Assembly: GCA_964215915.1 (NCBI GenBank)
Contig: CAXPEB010000066.1
Location: 38,915 to 102,914, forward strand
DNA: 64,000 nucleotides
From: UBA8524 sp964215915
GTDB lineage: Bacteria; Bacteroidota; Bacteroidia; UBA8524
Direction of reading: 5' to 3'
The translations under genes were made by a program, and so were the position numbers. This document shows positions 37,501 to 45,097 of this stretch, one piece after another (positions within the stretch are counted from its first letter, which is position 1; every line of letters begins with the position of its first letter). The notes below the pieces were generated by a model. That model was not told where the DNA came from and ran no database searches. It was given only the letters and a program-made list of their open reading frames with translations.

Positions 37501-37669
37501 AGCTACCGTGCAGGTTTATGATATGACCGGAAAACGGGTACATAGTCAACAGGCCTCTTCCGGTTCCGCTTCCATGAAGCTGAACCTGGATCTGGCACCT
37601 GGTACCTATCAGGTACACCTGGTGTCCGGAAAACTCAATAAAGTGCTTTCTCTTCAGATTACACGCTGA
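31508..37669 (+). CDS. Giant secreted modular surface protein, glycine-rich plus beta-helix head, T9SS type A sorting domain
   Basis: 2053 residues with a signal peptide ending near residue 26 (TTTHAQ). The head (about 27-300) is a glycine-rich domain with many GGGG runs, resembling the ALK/LTK-type glycine-rich domain (YWIVPQTGLYSIAATGAKG, FILNAGDTLKILVGQ). Then come CARDB-like (301-411), fibronectin type III (413-501), beta-helix (501-945), PKD-PKD (948-1121), CUB (1123-1238), PKD-PKD (1243-1418), GEVED (1418-1565), five DUF5011-like repeats (1566-1965) and a type A T9SS domain (1976-2053, LYPNPATGLVTV). From PKD onward the order equals that of the three surface proteins at 5.5-24.5 kb, so it is a displaced paralogue of that set. 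Ligand and role are unknown. Confidence 0.87.
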   Translation: MRNMLLKRAWPVLAACVLFITTTHAQTYTFTNAGAAGQYGPTQAQVNTAYTGTPLAGQVLVSGGIQYWIVPQTGLYSIAATGAKGYGTYGGRGAYMSGEFILNAGDTLKILVGQKGAPPVGSGTNQYGGGGGSFLTYFNNTPILIAGGGGGSWASSHTSTTDASTGTSGNTAANGPTNGAGGTNGAGGVDGGIAGGGGGLLGDGGDVSGGKAFINGGAGGRAATNGGEGGFGGGGGANSWDNRRGGGGGGYSGGGGAGSTTTGFPEGGGGGSYNIGMNQTNMAGIGTGDGIIVIKVLSSGATNDVGVISIDSPNVYCAGIHNVVATIQNFGKNVVDSVTLNWSMNGVAQTPFKFIGTIDTIGGTGGPTRQVTVGSFNFTSAAYTVKIWSSNPNGGNDTVNTNDTLTRVKQANLPAPGGLKALTVNPYNATLAWSGGSVSNTWAYVNATSAITPTGPGTVVAHDSVYLTGLNERTTYYFYVREICQTGDSSTWAGPLVYRTPCATILNGNYTLNPALPASATNFRTFANAVLALTECGVSGPVNIHVASGTFNERIEITEIPGASSTNLIRFVGAGRTSTILSNAGTSTANFVTLMFDGADFVEFRDMTIRGTGASNGIGVMFINKADSNALRNVNVTVNTTATGATVTGITFSGSKTSASTYADNGNYNHIDSVTVTGGYYGIRLNGGSTTLPIVGNKITNTTIRDHYYYGIYAYYNSQLVVDNCYMENTRNTANADGLYTTYMGNPRFTNNTIISGDYALYMSNLNTAYYDANLVSEVANNKIVSTADYGVYASGSGNFRFVHNSVSVSSAYALYFTGGSSVRMFNNHIQNYRTSANSYSMYATCGFDSLDYNNYWTLGTGIMFNFQGTTYNDFASYQGVAAGLGFDVNSYNQDPGFLSPTNLALDQSIINLRGKFAGWYYDIDGNERCEFAPTLGADESYFATPSPDAILVQEDSVFVSSPAKFYSAFTPLANVLLDYTWYVDNAVVSKERNYRHVFGTTGNYEVKLRVRSCTGVDRDSVMVNVINPSSIPNTDFTASKLVVDVLEPSQLSDLSDHGATQWEWTAEPSYDVIFSDAFISDPQVLFLSPGEYKICLTTWNSFGQGNMLCKTAYIKVNDDASLCSATESTLPAGRLTDEGGANGNYTANSNCSFLIHPCAGEVTLRFTQWLLSDADDELRVYDGTDNSGTLIGTFNGNSNLPGGTNGLVASSGKMFIEWSTSPAGQTAGFVAYWTSTPDPNTPKPVADFVTQDSVFIGQVASFVSTSTGDALSYQWDFDVPFLQAGIDGGKKESDRYQWNTPGTYPVALMVYNCGGGDTLQKQITVYAPVSAPVVGFTASRTKVPVLSTITLFDSSLQGGTAWEWTITPEVTVNMIGLPTDKDLKVSFLKSGQYTVQLKVTNSVGSDSLIKTAYIDVFDYCSPVVGSASSDVAISRVKFGTIDNASSSGAETYTSYVDLLPAVDLALRDSFDIRIERQSTVDPMSRKVWIDWNNDGDFTDAGEEVAFEASTKSLYYTARIGVPSTANLGFTTLRVGVSYGQDANKPCGINPTGEFEDYPVRITVDKQAPVITLMGMDTVWVEQGYSYTDAGAVAMDNVDGNLTPVMTTLNPVDTAMVGVYTVRYNVADNDGNQATERIRVVVVTPDVTKPVIILTGPASVTVTAMTNYTDSGATASDYYLKDLTPQLQFGDNVDLNSLGTYYYWYTVVDAVGNKDSVAREVVVVDDVAPVLQLAGANPLVMEVHTSINEPGYTVGDNYYSTVLVEIDSSMVNKHVIGVYPMTYTVTDGSGNVTVVTRLVSVEDHTLPLVILTGADTVVVDVFNTYIEQGVQVTDNYCSALTWSVNQKPNTSVLGEYTLIYTSVDCNGNTAVPVTRIVRVVDRQAPVLTLNGTAAVSMMRWESFTDPGVTIRDNYYDESILQTVLQISGNFDPNWVGFYSICYQVTDPSGNVSAQVCRTIEVLENTTGVQDMNGSAIVLYPNPATGLVTVDFGSVLTESATVQVYDMTGKRVHSQQASSGSASMKLNLDLAPGTYQVHLVSGKLNKVLSLQITR
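31885..32335 (+). repeat. Low-complexity GGTGGCGG-rich coding stretch
   Basis: Repeated GGTGGCGGTGG-like runs encode the GGGG tracts of the glycine-rich head of the surface protein. This is coding low complexity, not an independent element; it may be prone to slippage. Confidence 0.7.
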
Positions 37670-37688
37670 AAGTAAATGAACAAAGAAG

Positions 37689-37719
37689 AAGCGGGCTCCC
37701 TCCGGGGTCCGCTTTTTTT
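37689..37719 (+). terminator. Rho-independent terminator
   Basis: AAGCGG-GCTCCC, loop TCC, GGGG-T-CCGCTT followed by seven T in total. The stem has a small internal imperfection. It lies 20 bases after the preceding stop. Confidence 0.8.
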
Positions 37720-37781
37720 ATTCGAAGAAGCGAAGGGATGGATAGGGAGAATTGCCTATTTTCGGGCTTCAATCCGAAATT

Positions 37782-38612
37782 ATGAATATGAAAAAACTTA
37801 CTCTGATCCTTTCAGCAATCGCGTTGCTCCCCAGCCTGGCCTGGGTGAACGTGGCGTCGAACAAAGAACTGGTTGACCTGGAATGCTACCAGGAAAAAGG
37901 CCGGTTCTATTACCGCGGTATCTGGAATAAGGGAAAAGGTGGCCAGACCCTGAAACGTTATGAAAGTCCGGAAGCCTTTGAGGCTGATGCAGAAGCCATG
38001 TCCGGCCAAGGATATGCGCTCCGGGATATCGCTCTCAAAGAACAGGATGATGCCGTAGAAGTGGTGGCAGTCTATGATAAAAACGGCGAAACTTCTACTC
38101 TGGTAAGGATCAATTCCTGGGACGAATTCGAATCCGATTGGCAAGGCAAACAAAAGGAAGGCCTGCAAATCCAGGATTTTGATTTCTATACCTTATTCGG
38201 CGAAGAAGTGTATTACGGCATTTACCGTAAAATGGATAAGAAGTCGGAATACTTTGCTACAGCCAGCTGGACGGAAATGTCGGAAGAGATTGAGTCCAGA
38301 GGGAAAAAGAAATATTGCCTGATGGATGTGGACCGTGCCATGGTGGATGGTTCCTGGCACTATGTGGCATTTTTCAATGAGACGGAAAAAGAGTTGGAAT
38401 ACAAAGCCTTCAAGGTTACCGGCAACGACGCCGTAGAGCGTCAGGCCGGAGCCAATGCCAAAAAAGGCGTTATCCTGGTAGAGTCCGATGGTTTCATCCA
38501 GGGGAATGCCGTTGCGCATTTGACCGTTTATGTGAAGCAACCGCAACCCAACGCTTTGTTTGCTGCCGAAGAGTGGGAAGAATTTGAGAAAAAATTTATG
38601 GAATTCAATTGA
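37782..38612 (+). CDS. Exported protein made of about five degenerate 45-50-residue repeats
   Basis: 276 residues from ATG 37782 (ATG 37788 is equally good). The hydrophobic start MKKLTLILSAIALLPSLAW predicts a signal peptide. The rest reads as about five related units, each with a short strand ending in an aromatic pair (YYRGIW, VVAVYD, YYGIYR, YVAFFN, HLTVYV) and then an acidic helix around a SWxEFE-like motif (SPEAFEAD, SWDEFESD, SWTEMSEE, EWEEFEKK), most closing with G-x-x-L-x-D. The pattern recalls tandem-repeat modules such as BTRD1, but I cannot confirm the family. It is monocistronic between two terminator candidates. Function unknown. Confidence 0.65.
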   Translation: MNMKKLTLILSAIALLPSLAWVNVASNKELVDLECYQEKGRFYYRGIWNKGKGGQTLKRYESPEAFEADAEAMSGQGYALRDIALKEQDDAVEVVAVYDKNGETSTLVRINSWDEFESDWQGKQKEGLQIQDFDFYTLFGEEVYYGIYRKMDKKSEYFATASWTEMSEEIESRGKKKYCLMDVDRAMVDGSWHYVAFFNETEKELEYKAFKVTGNDAVERQAGANAKKGVILVESDGFIQGNAVAHLTVYVKQPQPNALFAAEEWEEFEKKFMEFN

Positions 38613-38627
38613 TTGAAATTCCGTTAA

Positions 38628-38673
38628 AAAGGCGTCGTATTCCGGTCAATTTTGGCAGGAGTGCGGCGCTTTT
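38628..38673 (+). terminator. Possible terminator before recJ
   Basis: AAAGGCGTCG (38628-38637) can pair over 10 bp, with two G-U pairs, with CGGCGCTTTT (38664-38673). The loop is long (26 bases) and the T tract short, so this is tentative. Confidence 0.35.
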
Positions 38674-38698
38674 CTGTTTATGCATTTAACTTGCCTTC

Positions 38699-40405
38699 AT
38701 GGAGAAACGCTGGATACAACGCAGGATACCCGATGCTGCATTGCTGGACGGATTGAAGCGTATCCCCGGAGTGAGTGGCGCTCTGGCGGTACTGCTCGGG
38801 CAACGCGGTATCCGTGATTTTGACGAGGCCAAAGCGTTTTTCAACCCTGAGCTATCCGGTCTTCATGATCCGTTTCTTATGGCAGGGATGGAAGAGGCTG
38901 TGGACCGTATCGGCTTGGCAATAAACAAAGGAGAAAAGATTTTGGTATATGGCGATTATGACGTTGACGGTACCACGGCAGTTAGCGTATTCTATTCCTT
39001 CCTGAGGGAACACCATGATAGGGTTGATTACTATATCCCCGATCGTTATCTGGAAGGGTATGGTATATCGGGGAAGGGAATAGAAACAGCGCGCGATCAG
39101 GGCTTCTCTTTAATGGTTTCCCTCGATTGCGGGGTGAAGTCGGTAGAGCTGATCCGGCAGGCTAAAGAATGGGGCATTGATTTTATCGTCTGTGACCACC
39201 ACCAGCCCGGGGAACAATTACCTCCGGCCGTTGCCGTGCTTGATCCAAAAAGGAAGGACTGTTCCTATCCCTACAAAGAACTGTCGGGTTGCGGAGTGGG
39301 CTTCAAGCTGGCTCAGGCTTTATGCATGAAGTATGATTGGGACCCTGAAGGCCTTTTTCGTTACCTCGACCTGCTGGCGGTAAGCATTGCCTGCGATATT
39401 GTAGAGATCCGGGGTGAAAACCGGATACTGGCTTATCAGGGCATGAAAAAACTGAACAGCAACCCGAATACCGGCCTTAAGGCATTGTTGGAAATAGCCT
39501 TTGCAGGGAAAGAAAAAAAACGCTACGATGTCAGTGATGTCCTGTTCTATGCCGGGCCACGGATCAATGCTGCCGGCAGGCTGGAACATGCTTATGGAGC
39601 GGTGGATTTGCTAATTGAGCAGGATGAACAAAAAGCCCGCGAATTTGCTTCCCGTCTGCACACTACAAACGATGTCAGGAAAGAGCTGGAGGCGGAGATC
39701 ACCAAGGCAGCTATTGCCCAGTGCAACAGCATGCCGGGCTTTGACGAGATGAAAAGTACGGTGGTCTATCACCCCGAATGGAACAAAGGAGTAATCGGGA
39801 TTGTAGCTTCCAGGCTGGTAGAGGAATTTTACCGCCCCACCATCGTGCTTACCCGCAGCGGTGAAAAAGTAGCCGGTTCTGCAAGATCCGTTCAGGGATT
39901 TGATATTCATGCAGCCATTGAAGCCTGCGAGCAACACCTGCTACAGTTCGGAGGACATACCCATGCAGCAGGACTGACCATGGAGCCGGAGAGGGTGGAC
40001 GACTTCCGTAAAGCATTTGACGAAGTGGTGCAGGCAAGCATCCGGGAGGAATCGCTGCAACCGATTGTGGAGTTTGACCTACCCCTTGACCTGGGTACGC
40101 TGCAACCGAATTTTGTTAAGAACCTGCTGCGCATGGCGCCTTTCGGACCGGGGAACCAGAACCCACTTTTTGTAAGCAGAAAAGTAAAGGATACCGGCAT
40201 GGCCAAAAATTATGGAGAACACCTGTCACTCAATTTTTTCACGGGTGCAGGGGTTGTCGGAGGCATGGCTTTTTTCCAGGGACAGCACCTGGAGGAGGTA
40301 AAGCAGGGCAAACTTTTTGATATTTGCTACCACATTGATCTTACCGAGTTCAATGGCAAAGAACGCCTGCAACTCCGGATCGTAGACATGAAATTAGCGG
40401 ACTGA
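38699..40405 (+). CDS. recJ: Single-stranded-DNA-specific exonuclease RecJ
   Basis: 568 residues, usual for RecJ. It degrades single-stranded DNA 5' to 3' in recombination and mismatch or base-excision repair. The DHH phosphoesterase motifs are clear: VYGDYDVDGTTA near residues 83-94, DCGVKS near 140, and CDHHQPG near 164-170. The C-terminal DHHA1 domain has GGHTHAAGLTM near 418-428. The ATG at 38699 precedes the conserved WIQRR segment. The stop overlaps the lptB start (TGATG), so recJ and lptB are probably cotranscribed and coupled. Confidence 0.96.
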   Translation: MEKRWIQRRIPDAALLDGLKRIPGVSGALAVLLGQRGIRDFDEAKAFFNPELSGLHDPFLMAGMEEAVDRIGLAINKGEKILVYGDYDVDGTTAVSVFYSFLREHHDRVDYYIPDRYLEGYGISGKGIETARDQGFSLMVSLDCGVKSVELIRQAKEWGIDFIVCDHHQPGEQLPPAVAVLDPKRKDCSYPYKELSGCGVGFKLAQALCMKYDWDPEGLFRYLDLLAVSIACDIVEIRGENRILAYQGMKKLNSNPNTGLKALLEIAFAGKEKKRYDVSDVLFYAGPRINAAGRLEHAYGAVDLLIEQDEQKAREFASRLHTTNDVRKELEAEITKAAIAQCNSMPGFDEMKSTVVYHPEWNKGVIGIVASRLVEEFYRPTIVLTRSGEKVAGSARSVQGFDIHAAIEACEQHLLQFGGHTHAAGLTMEPERVDDFRKAFDEVVQASIREESLQPIVEFDLPLDLGTLQPNFVKNLLRMAPFGPGNQNPLFVSRKVKDTGMAKNYGEHLSLNFFTGAGVVGGMAFFQGQHLEEVKQGKLFDICYHIDLTEFNGKERLQLRIVDMKLAD

Positions 40406-41193
40406 TGATACTTCGTACCGAGCAACTCATTAAAGAATACCGGAAAAGAAAAGTAGTGAATGAAGTCTCCATACAGGTGGCGCAGGGGGAGATCGTCGGG
40501 TTGCTGGGGCCGAACGGAGCCGGAAAAACCACGACCTTTTATATGACCGTGGGCTTGGTCCAACCGGACGAAGGCCAGATCTTCCTGGATGAACAGGATA
40601 TTACCCGCCTGCCTATGTATAAGCGGGCACAGATGGGTATCGGTTACCTGCCACAGGAGTCTTCTGTGTTCCGAAAACTCAGTGTTGAGGACAATATCAT
40701 GGCCATCCTTGAGATGACCACCCTCAGCAAAAAAGAACAAAAAGCCAAACTCGAAGAACTGATCGAGGAATTCAGCCTTGAAAAAGTCAGGAAGAGTGCC
40801 GGACAGGTGCTTTCCGGCGGTGAGCGTCGTCGCACGGAAATAGCACGGGCATTGGCTACCGACCCGAAGTTCATCCTGCTGGATGAGCCGTTCGCCGGTG
40901 TGGACCCCATCGCCGTGGAGGATATTCAGGGTATTATCGCCCGCTTGAAACAAAAGAATATCGGGGTACTGATCACAGACCATAACGTGGATGAGACCCT
41001 GGGAATCACAGACCGGGCCTACCTGCTCATCGAAGGGAAATTATTCAAGAGCGGAACGCCGGAAGAATTGGCCAATGATGAAACAGTCCGGCGTTTGTAC
41101 CTGGGCCGGAACTTTGTACTGCGACGCAGTCATGTCGTTGCCGAAATGGACAGAAACGCAGCTTCGGGCACTTCGGAAGAAGAGGAAGTGTAA
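40405..41193 (+). CDS. lptB: LPS export ABC transporter ATP-binding protein LptB
   Basis: 262-residue ATPase that powers lipopolysaccharide extraction by LptB2FG. Walker A GPNGAGKTT is near residues 36-44. The signature LSGGERRRTEIARAL is near 136-150, and Walker B FILLDEPFAGVD near 156-167. The phrase RRRTEIARALA and DEPFAGVDPIAVEDIQ are characteristic of LptB rather than of other ABC proteins. It begins on the recJ stop codon. No lptF or lptG partner is in the window, which is normal because those genes are often elsewhere. A short charged C-terminal extension is present. Confidence 0.95.
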   Translation: MILRTEQLIKEYRKRKVVNEVSIQVAQGEIVGLLGPNGAGKTTTFYMTVGLVQPDEGQIFLDEQDITRLPMYKRAQMGIGYLPQESSVFRKLSVEDNIMAILEMTTLSKKEQKAKLEELIEEFSLEKVRKSAGQVLSGGERRRTEIARALATDPKFILLDEPFAGVDPIAVEDIQGIIARLKQKNIGVLITDHNVDETLGITDRAYLLIEGKLFKSGTPEELANDETVRRLYLGRNFVLRRSHVVAEMDRNAASGTSEEEEV

Positions 41194-41232
41194 CTTTTGG
41201 GGAGTTTGTCGTTATAGGATAAACAACTTCCT

Positions 41233-43104
41233 ATGCGGCGTTCTTTCTTTTATCTTATTCTGGGCACAGGCTTATTAACAGCCGTTTATTTTCTTCGGGT
41301 TCATCAATTGGAAAAACAACCTGCGAACAGCGGGCAATCCGGGCAATCCGGACAATCCGGGCTTTCCCGTGAAGCATCCGTTTACGATCCCGGTACCCGA
41401 ACGGAAAATGACGAAGAGCAGTCATTTACGGTTTTAATTCATCCGGACATGCCTTCCTGGCAAATGGAAAATCAGGACCCTGTTTCCATTTCCCCTCCCG
41501 AACTTTCCACGCCATCGCATCCGGAATATCTGACTTGGTCAGACTGGGCTGCAAAGCCCGAATTCCGTGAAGTGAAGAACATCCATCCACCCATTCATGG
41601 ATTGGAGCCTCCGGCCACTACCACCCTGGTTGATCCCGTAATAATCCGTGAAGGAGGAGTGCTTGCCCTGGGAATGGGGTCCTTTCTCCATCTGCCTCCG
41701 GATGCCATGATCGATGCATCGGGCAAACCCGTTGACGAACCGGTGAAGATCTCTTATTGTCCGCTGACCGATCCCGTAGATATTTACCTTTCCGGAGTCC
41801 CGATGGGGTATGACAGCGCCGGTACCACCAGTACCTTTCGTACGGCCGGTATGTTTCGCCTGGAAGCCACTACTTATGATGGTCGCCAGGTGCAGTTAAA
41901 GCCCGGTAAGGAAATGAGGCTGGATATGCCCACCATCGATTCGGCAGACACCTACAACTTTTACGCGTTCAACGAGAAAGAAGGAGGCTGGGAATGGAAA
42001 CGGCCGGCACCGGCGGCCAGGCCAAAGATTGAGCTGATCATGGATACGCTGGATATCTCCTATGATTTCGATACGAACTCCTTTGCTACCAAATTCGATG
42101 ATTTAGACTACCATGGCCTGGTCCATTCCAGGTTCCAAAAATCCGAAAGGTATTACGGGTTAAGAAGAACCTTTTTCAACCGGCACCGGGCACTGACCGA
42201 AAACCACCATTCTAAAACATACACCTACCGCAAGACCCGGCTAATCAAATTAAGGGCCTATCAGATATACAAGGGCCAGGATGAAAACCATAAACCTCTC
42301 TATGAAGTTAGGTTCAATATCACCTTCTACGGACAGGCTTATGAGTTGTTTCCGGAGATACGTTCACTCGGGAATCAGACCTATGTAGCCGAAGATTGCC
42401 GGAATATCCGGGAGTTTTATAGCCGCTATTTCAGGGGAAAGCGGTATCATGATATCCGCCTGAACTATTCTGAAGGCGACGAACAATGTGAGATTGTGCT
42501 GAAGGACGAGAAAGAGTTTGTACGGCTTCCGGCCAGGATTGCTTTTGGAAAGCATCGGGTTTCGGGTATGCAGGAAAAACTCTTCGCACGCAAGTATGCC
42601 CGTTACCGGAACACCCTGGGTGAGAAAGAGGTGTGGCATGATGAAACCGTGAAACGCAAAAAGAAGGAGTTTATCCTTCGGAATATTGTTAATTCGGCCA
42701 CGGGATTTGTCAACCTGTACCAAAGTTACCGTCAGATCAGCCTCCCGGGATTTGCCACCTACAACTGCGATCAGATCGCGCGGATGCGGAAGCCGGAGAA
42801 AATCCTTACCCATTACCTGCGTCCTGACGGAACTAAGATTATTCCCGATGTGGTTACGGTATACGACAATGTGGCCAGGGCTTCGTTCTATTTCGATTAT
42901 GCCCACCGGATGGCCCCAACTTGTAGCAAGGGTGGGTTCCGGTTTGCCCTGGTCAGCGATGGGGAGAACCACCGGAAATACGCCTTTACCCGAAATATGC
43001 TGGTCAAAGGTCAGTTCCCGGAATCCTGTGTGCTTATTCCGATACCGGAGAAAGCTACGGATGATGAAATCCGCAATATCCTGAATAACGGTTATCCGAA
43101 CTGA
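41233..43104 (+). CDS. Membrane-anchored or exported protein of unknown function
   Basis: 623 residues. One hydrophobic segment at residues 5-22 (FFYLILGTGLLTAVYFL) without an obvious signal cleavage site or lipobox suggests an N-terminal anchor or an uncleaved signal. It is followed by a low-complexity linker with GQSGQSGQSG. The rest is soluble, with a proline-rich stretch near 85-130, a compact part with GGVLALGMGSFLHLP, and a basic, tyrosine-rich second half containing two Cys-bearing segments. I recognise no catalytic motif. It starts 40 bases after lptB and may be cotranscribed with it; it is convergent with purF, three bases apart. Confidence 0.7.
   Translation: MRRSFFYLILGTGLLTAVYFLRVHQLEKQPANSGQSGQSGQSGLSREASVYDPGTRTENDEEQSFTVLIHPDMPSWQMENQDPVSISPPELSTPSHPEYLTWSDWAAKPEFREVKNIHPPIHGLEPPATTTLVDPVIIREGGVLALGMGSFLHLPPDAMIDASGKPVDEPVKISYCPLTDPVDIYLSGVPMGYDSAGTTSTFRTAGMFRLEATTYDGRQVQLKPGKEMRLDMPTIDSADTYNFYAFNEKEGGWEWKRPAPAARPKIELIMDTLDISYDFDTNSFATKFDDLDYHGLVHSRFQKSERYYGLRRTFFNRHRALTENHHSKTYTYRKTRLIKLRAYQIYKGQDENHKPLYEVRFNITFYGQAYELFPEIRSLGNQTYVAEDCRNIREFYSRYFRGKRYHDIRLNYSEGDEQCEIVLKDEKEFVRLPARIAFGKHRVSGMQEKLFARKYARYRNTLGEKEVWHDETVKRKKKEFILRNIVNSATGFVNLYQSYRQISLPGFATYNCDQIARMRKPEKILTHYLRPDGTKIIPDVVTVYDNVARASFYFDYAHRMAPTCSKGGFRFALVSDGENHRKYAFTRNMLVKGQFPESCVLIPIPEKATDDEIRNILNNGYPN
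41332..41358 (+). repeat. 9-bp tandem repeat, three copies
   Basis: GGGCAATCC, GGGCAATCC, GGACAATCC in frame, encoding GQS units in the linker behind the membrane segment. The copy number could vary by slippage without shifting the frame. Confidence 0.85.
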
Positions 43105-43107
43105 TCG

Positions 43108-45000
43108 TTAATAGGCCCTTTCATGAATGCCTTCCATATAATTCACGAAGGCCTTGTTCACTACCCGATACCCGCCAGGTGTCGGGTAGTTGCCGGAGAA
43201 GTACCAGTCGCCTAGATCGTTCGGACAGGCAATATGCAGGTTGCTGAGACTTTGATAAATGATTTCTACCTCGGCGTCAATGTCTTCCGGAGTGAGGATC
43301 TCGGCGATCTTTTTTGAGATCTCCGCATTGCTGAATAGAGCATAAACAGCCTGTAACGGGTTGCTCTGGCTGCCGTCGGGTTTTTTAAGTTCGGCCTTGG
43401 CCTGCTCATAGGCAGCTTCCAGTTTATCCTCTTGGTTCGTCTCTTCGATCAGCCTCATCAGTGCCTGGAAGGCCACAAAATCCTTCATCTTGCTCATGTC
43501 AATCCCGTAGCAATCCGGATAACGGATCTGGGGAGCTGAAGAAACCACAATAATCTTTTTCGGTTTCAGCCGGTCCAGGATGCGGAGAATACTAAGCTTG
43601 AGCGTAGTACCCCTTACGATGGAATCGTCAATTACCACCAGGGTATCGATTCCGGGCCGGATCACTCCATAAGTCACATCATAAACATGCCCCACCATGT
43701 CATCCCGGTGCTGATCGGCGGTGATAAAGGTGCGGAGCTTCACGTCCTTGATGGCAATTTTTTCCCTTCTGGGGCGAAGCGAGAGAATATGCTCCAGTTC
43801 TTCCGGGGTCAGGCTGCTCCCCCTGCGGAGTATTTCCTCTTTCTTATAGGTATTCAGGTAATCCTGCAAGCCGTCGATAATTCCGTAAAAGGAGGTGCTG
43901 GCTGTATTGGGGATGTATGAAAAGACCGTATTCTCAAAATCGTTGCCGATACGGTCGCGGATACGGTGTGATAACAGCCGGCCCAACTCTTTCCTTTCCG
44001 TATAGATGCTGGCGTCATTGCCCCTTGAGAAATAGATGCGTTCAAAGGAGCAGCTCCTGCGTTCGGCGGGGGTAAGGATATTCTCTTCTTTTAAGTCGCC
44101 ATTGCGTTTGATGATAAGCGCATTGCCGGGCCCGATTTCTTTGATGGAATCAAGGGAAACATTGAAGGCTGTTTGGATAGCCGGCCTTTCGCTGGTAACC
44201 ACTACCACTTCATCATCTTCATAGTAAAAAGCAGGGCGAATTCCTGCAGGGTCTCTTAGAACAAAAGCATCTCCCTGACCGATCATGCCTACCATGGCAT
44301 AGCCGCCATCAATGTTTTTGAATGAACGGCGAAGAATTTGGGCGGTATCCAGGTTCTCCGCAATCAGTTTGCTCACCTCTTCGTTGCTGTAGCCCAGGGC
44401 ATGGTATTCATTGAAGAGGCGTTCGTTCTCATCGTCCAGGAAATGCCCGATCTTCTCCAGCATGAGCACACTATCGGATTTTTCCTTAGGATGTTGTCCG
44501 ATATCCAGCAATTGCTGGAACAATTCGTCGACATTGGTGAGGTTAAAGTTACCGGCCAGAACAAGGTTGCGGTTCTGCCAGTTATTCTGCCGCAGAAAGG
44601 GGTGGCAGTTTTCTATGGTGTTCTTGGCATAAGTTCCGTAACGCAGGTGTCCCAGTATCAGCTCGCCGGTAAAGGGCACCTCATTTTTCAGATACGGAAT
44701 ATCCTTTCGTTGTTCCGGGCTTAGTTCATTGAAATGCTTGTGCACTTCCTTAAAAACCGATGCAATGGGGTTATCGGAGTTGGATCTCTGCCGGCTGATA
44801 TAGCGTTTACCAGGCTGTACATCCAGTTTGATCGTAGCCAGTCCGGCCCCATCCTGTCCGCGGTTGACCTGCTTGAGCATCAGCAGGTTCATTTTTTTTA
44901 TGCCGTAAAATGCCGATCCATACTTATCAAGATAGTAGTCCAGAGGCTTTTTCAGGCGGATGAATGCGATGCCGCATTCGTGTTTGATGGAATCGCTCAT
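43108..45000 (-). CDS. purF: Amidophosphoribosyltransferase (long Bacteroidota form)
   Basis: 630 residues. It catalyses the first committed step of purine synthesis: PRPP plus glutamine gives phosphoribosylamine. The N-terminal class II glutaminase begins HECGIAFIRL; the nucleophile Cys would be residue 9, so the first eight residues must be removed if it works like classical PurF. The PRPP-binding loop VVIDDSIVRGTTLKLS lies in the C-terminal phosphoribosyltransferase part. It is over 100 residues longer than the E. coli enzyme (about 505), and the extra length is at the C-terminus and in internal insertions. A promoter candidate lies just upstream. It is divergent from aroQ. Confidence 0.9.
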   Translation of the reverse strand: MSDSIKHECGIAFIRLKKPLDYYLDKYGSAFYGIKKMNLLMLKQVNRGQDGAGLATIKLDVQPGKRYISRQRSNSDNPIASVFKEVHKHFNELSPEQRKDIPYLKNEVPFTGELILGHLRYGTYAKNTIENCHPFLRQNNWQNRNLVLAGNFNLTNVDELFQQLLDIGQHPKEKSDSVLMLEKIGHFLDDENERLFNEYHALGYSNEEVSKLIAENLDTAQILRRSFKNIDGGYAMVGMIGQGDAFVLRDPAGIRPAFYYEDDEVVVVTSERPAIQTAFNVSLDSIKEIGPGNALIIKRNGDLKEENILTPAERRSCSFERIYFSRGNDASIYTERKELGRLLSHRIRDRIGNDFENTVFSYIPNTASTSFYGIIDGLQDYLNTYKKEEILRRGSSLTPEELEHILSLRPRREKIAIKDVKLRTFITADQHRDDMVGHVYDVTYGVIRPGIDTLVVIDDSIVRGTTLKLSILRILDRLKPKKIIVVSSAPQIRYPDCYGIDMSKMKDFVAFQALMRLIEETNQEDKLEAAYEQAKAELKKPDGSQSNPLQAVYALFSNAEISKKIAEILTPEDIDAEVEIIYQSLSNLHIACPNDLGDWYFSGNYPTPGGYRVVNKAFVNYMEGIHERAY

Positions 45001-45014
45001 GTCGTTTGCTGCTG

Positions 45015-45043
45015 CAAAGTTAATAAATCCTTAAAGGTCCAAT
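45015..45043 (-). promoter_or_regulatory. Promoter candidate for purF
   Basis: Reading the minus strand: ATTG (45043-45040), 17 bases, then TAACTTTG (45022-45015), a perfect TAnnTTTG element of Bacteroidota promoters, 14 bases from the purF start codon. Confidence 0.55.
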
Positions 45044-45065
45044 GGTTGCAGAGGCAGTAAAATCC

Positions 45066-45096
45066 TTACAAAATGAATACCCCTTTCGTATCTTTG
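45066..45096 (+). promoter_or_regulatory. Promoter candidate for aroQ overlapping the start
   Basis: A perfect TAnnTTTG element, TATCTTTG, occupies 45089-45096 and ends one base before the first ATG of aroQ. The upstream element is weak (TTAC at 45066-45069, 19-base spacer). Transcription from here would start at or inside the ATGATG, giving a leaderless or nearly leaderless mRNA. Confidence 0.45.
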
Positions 45097-45097
45097 G

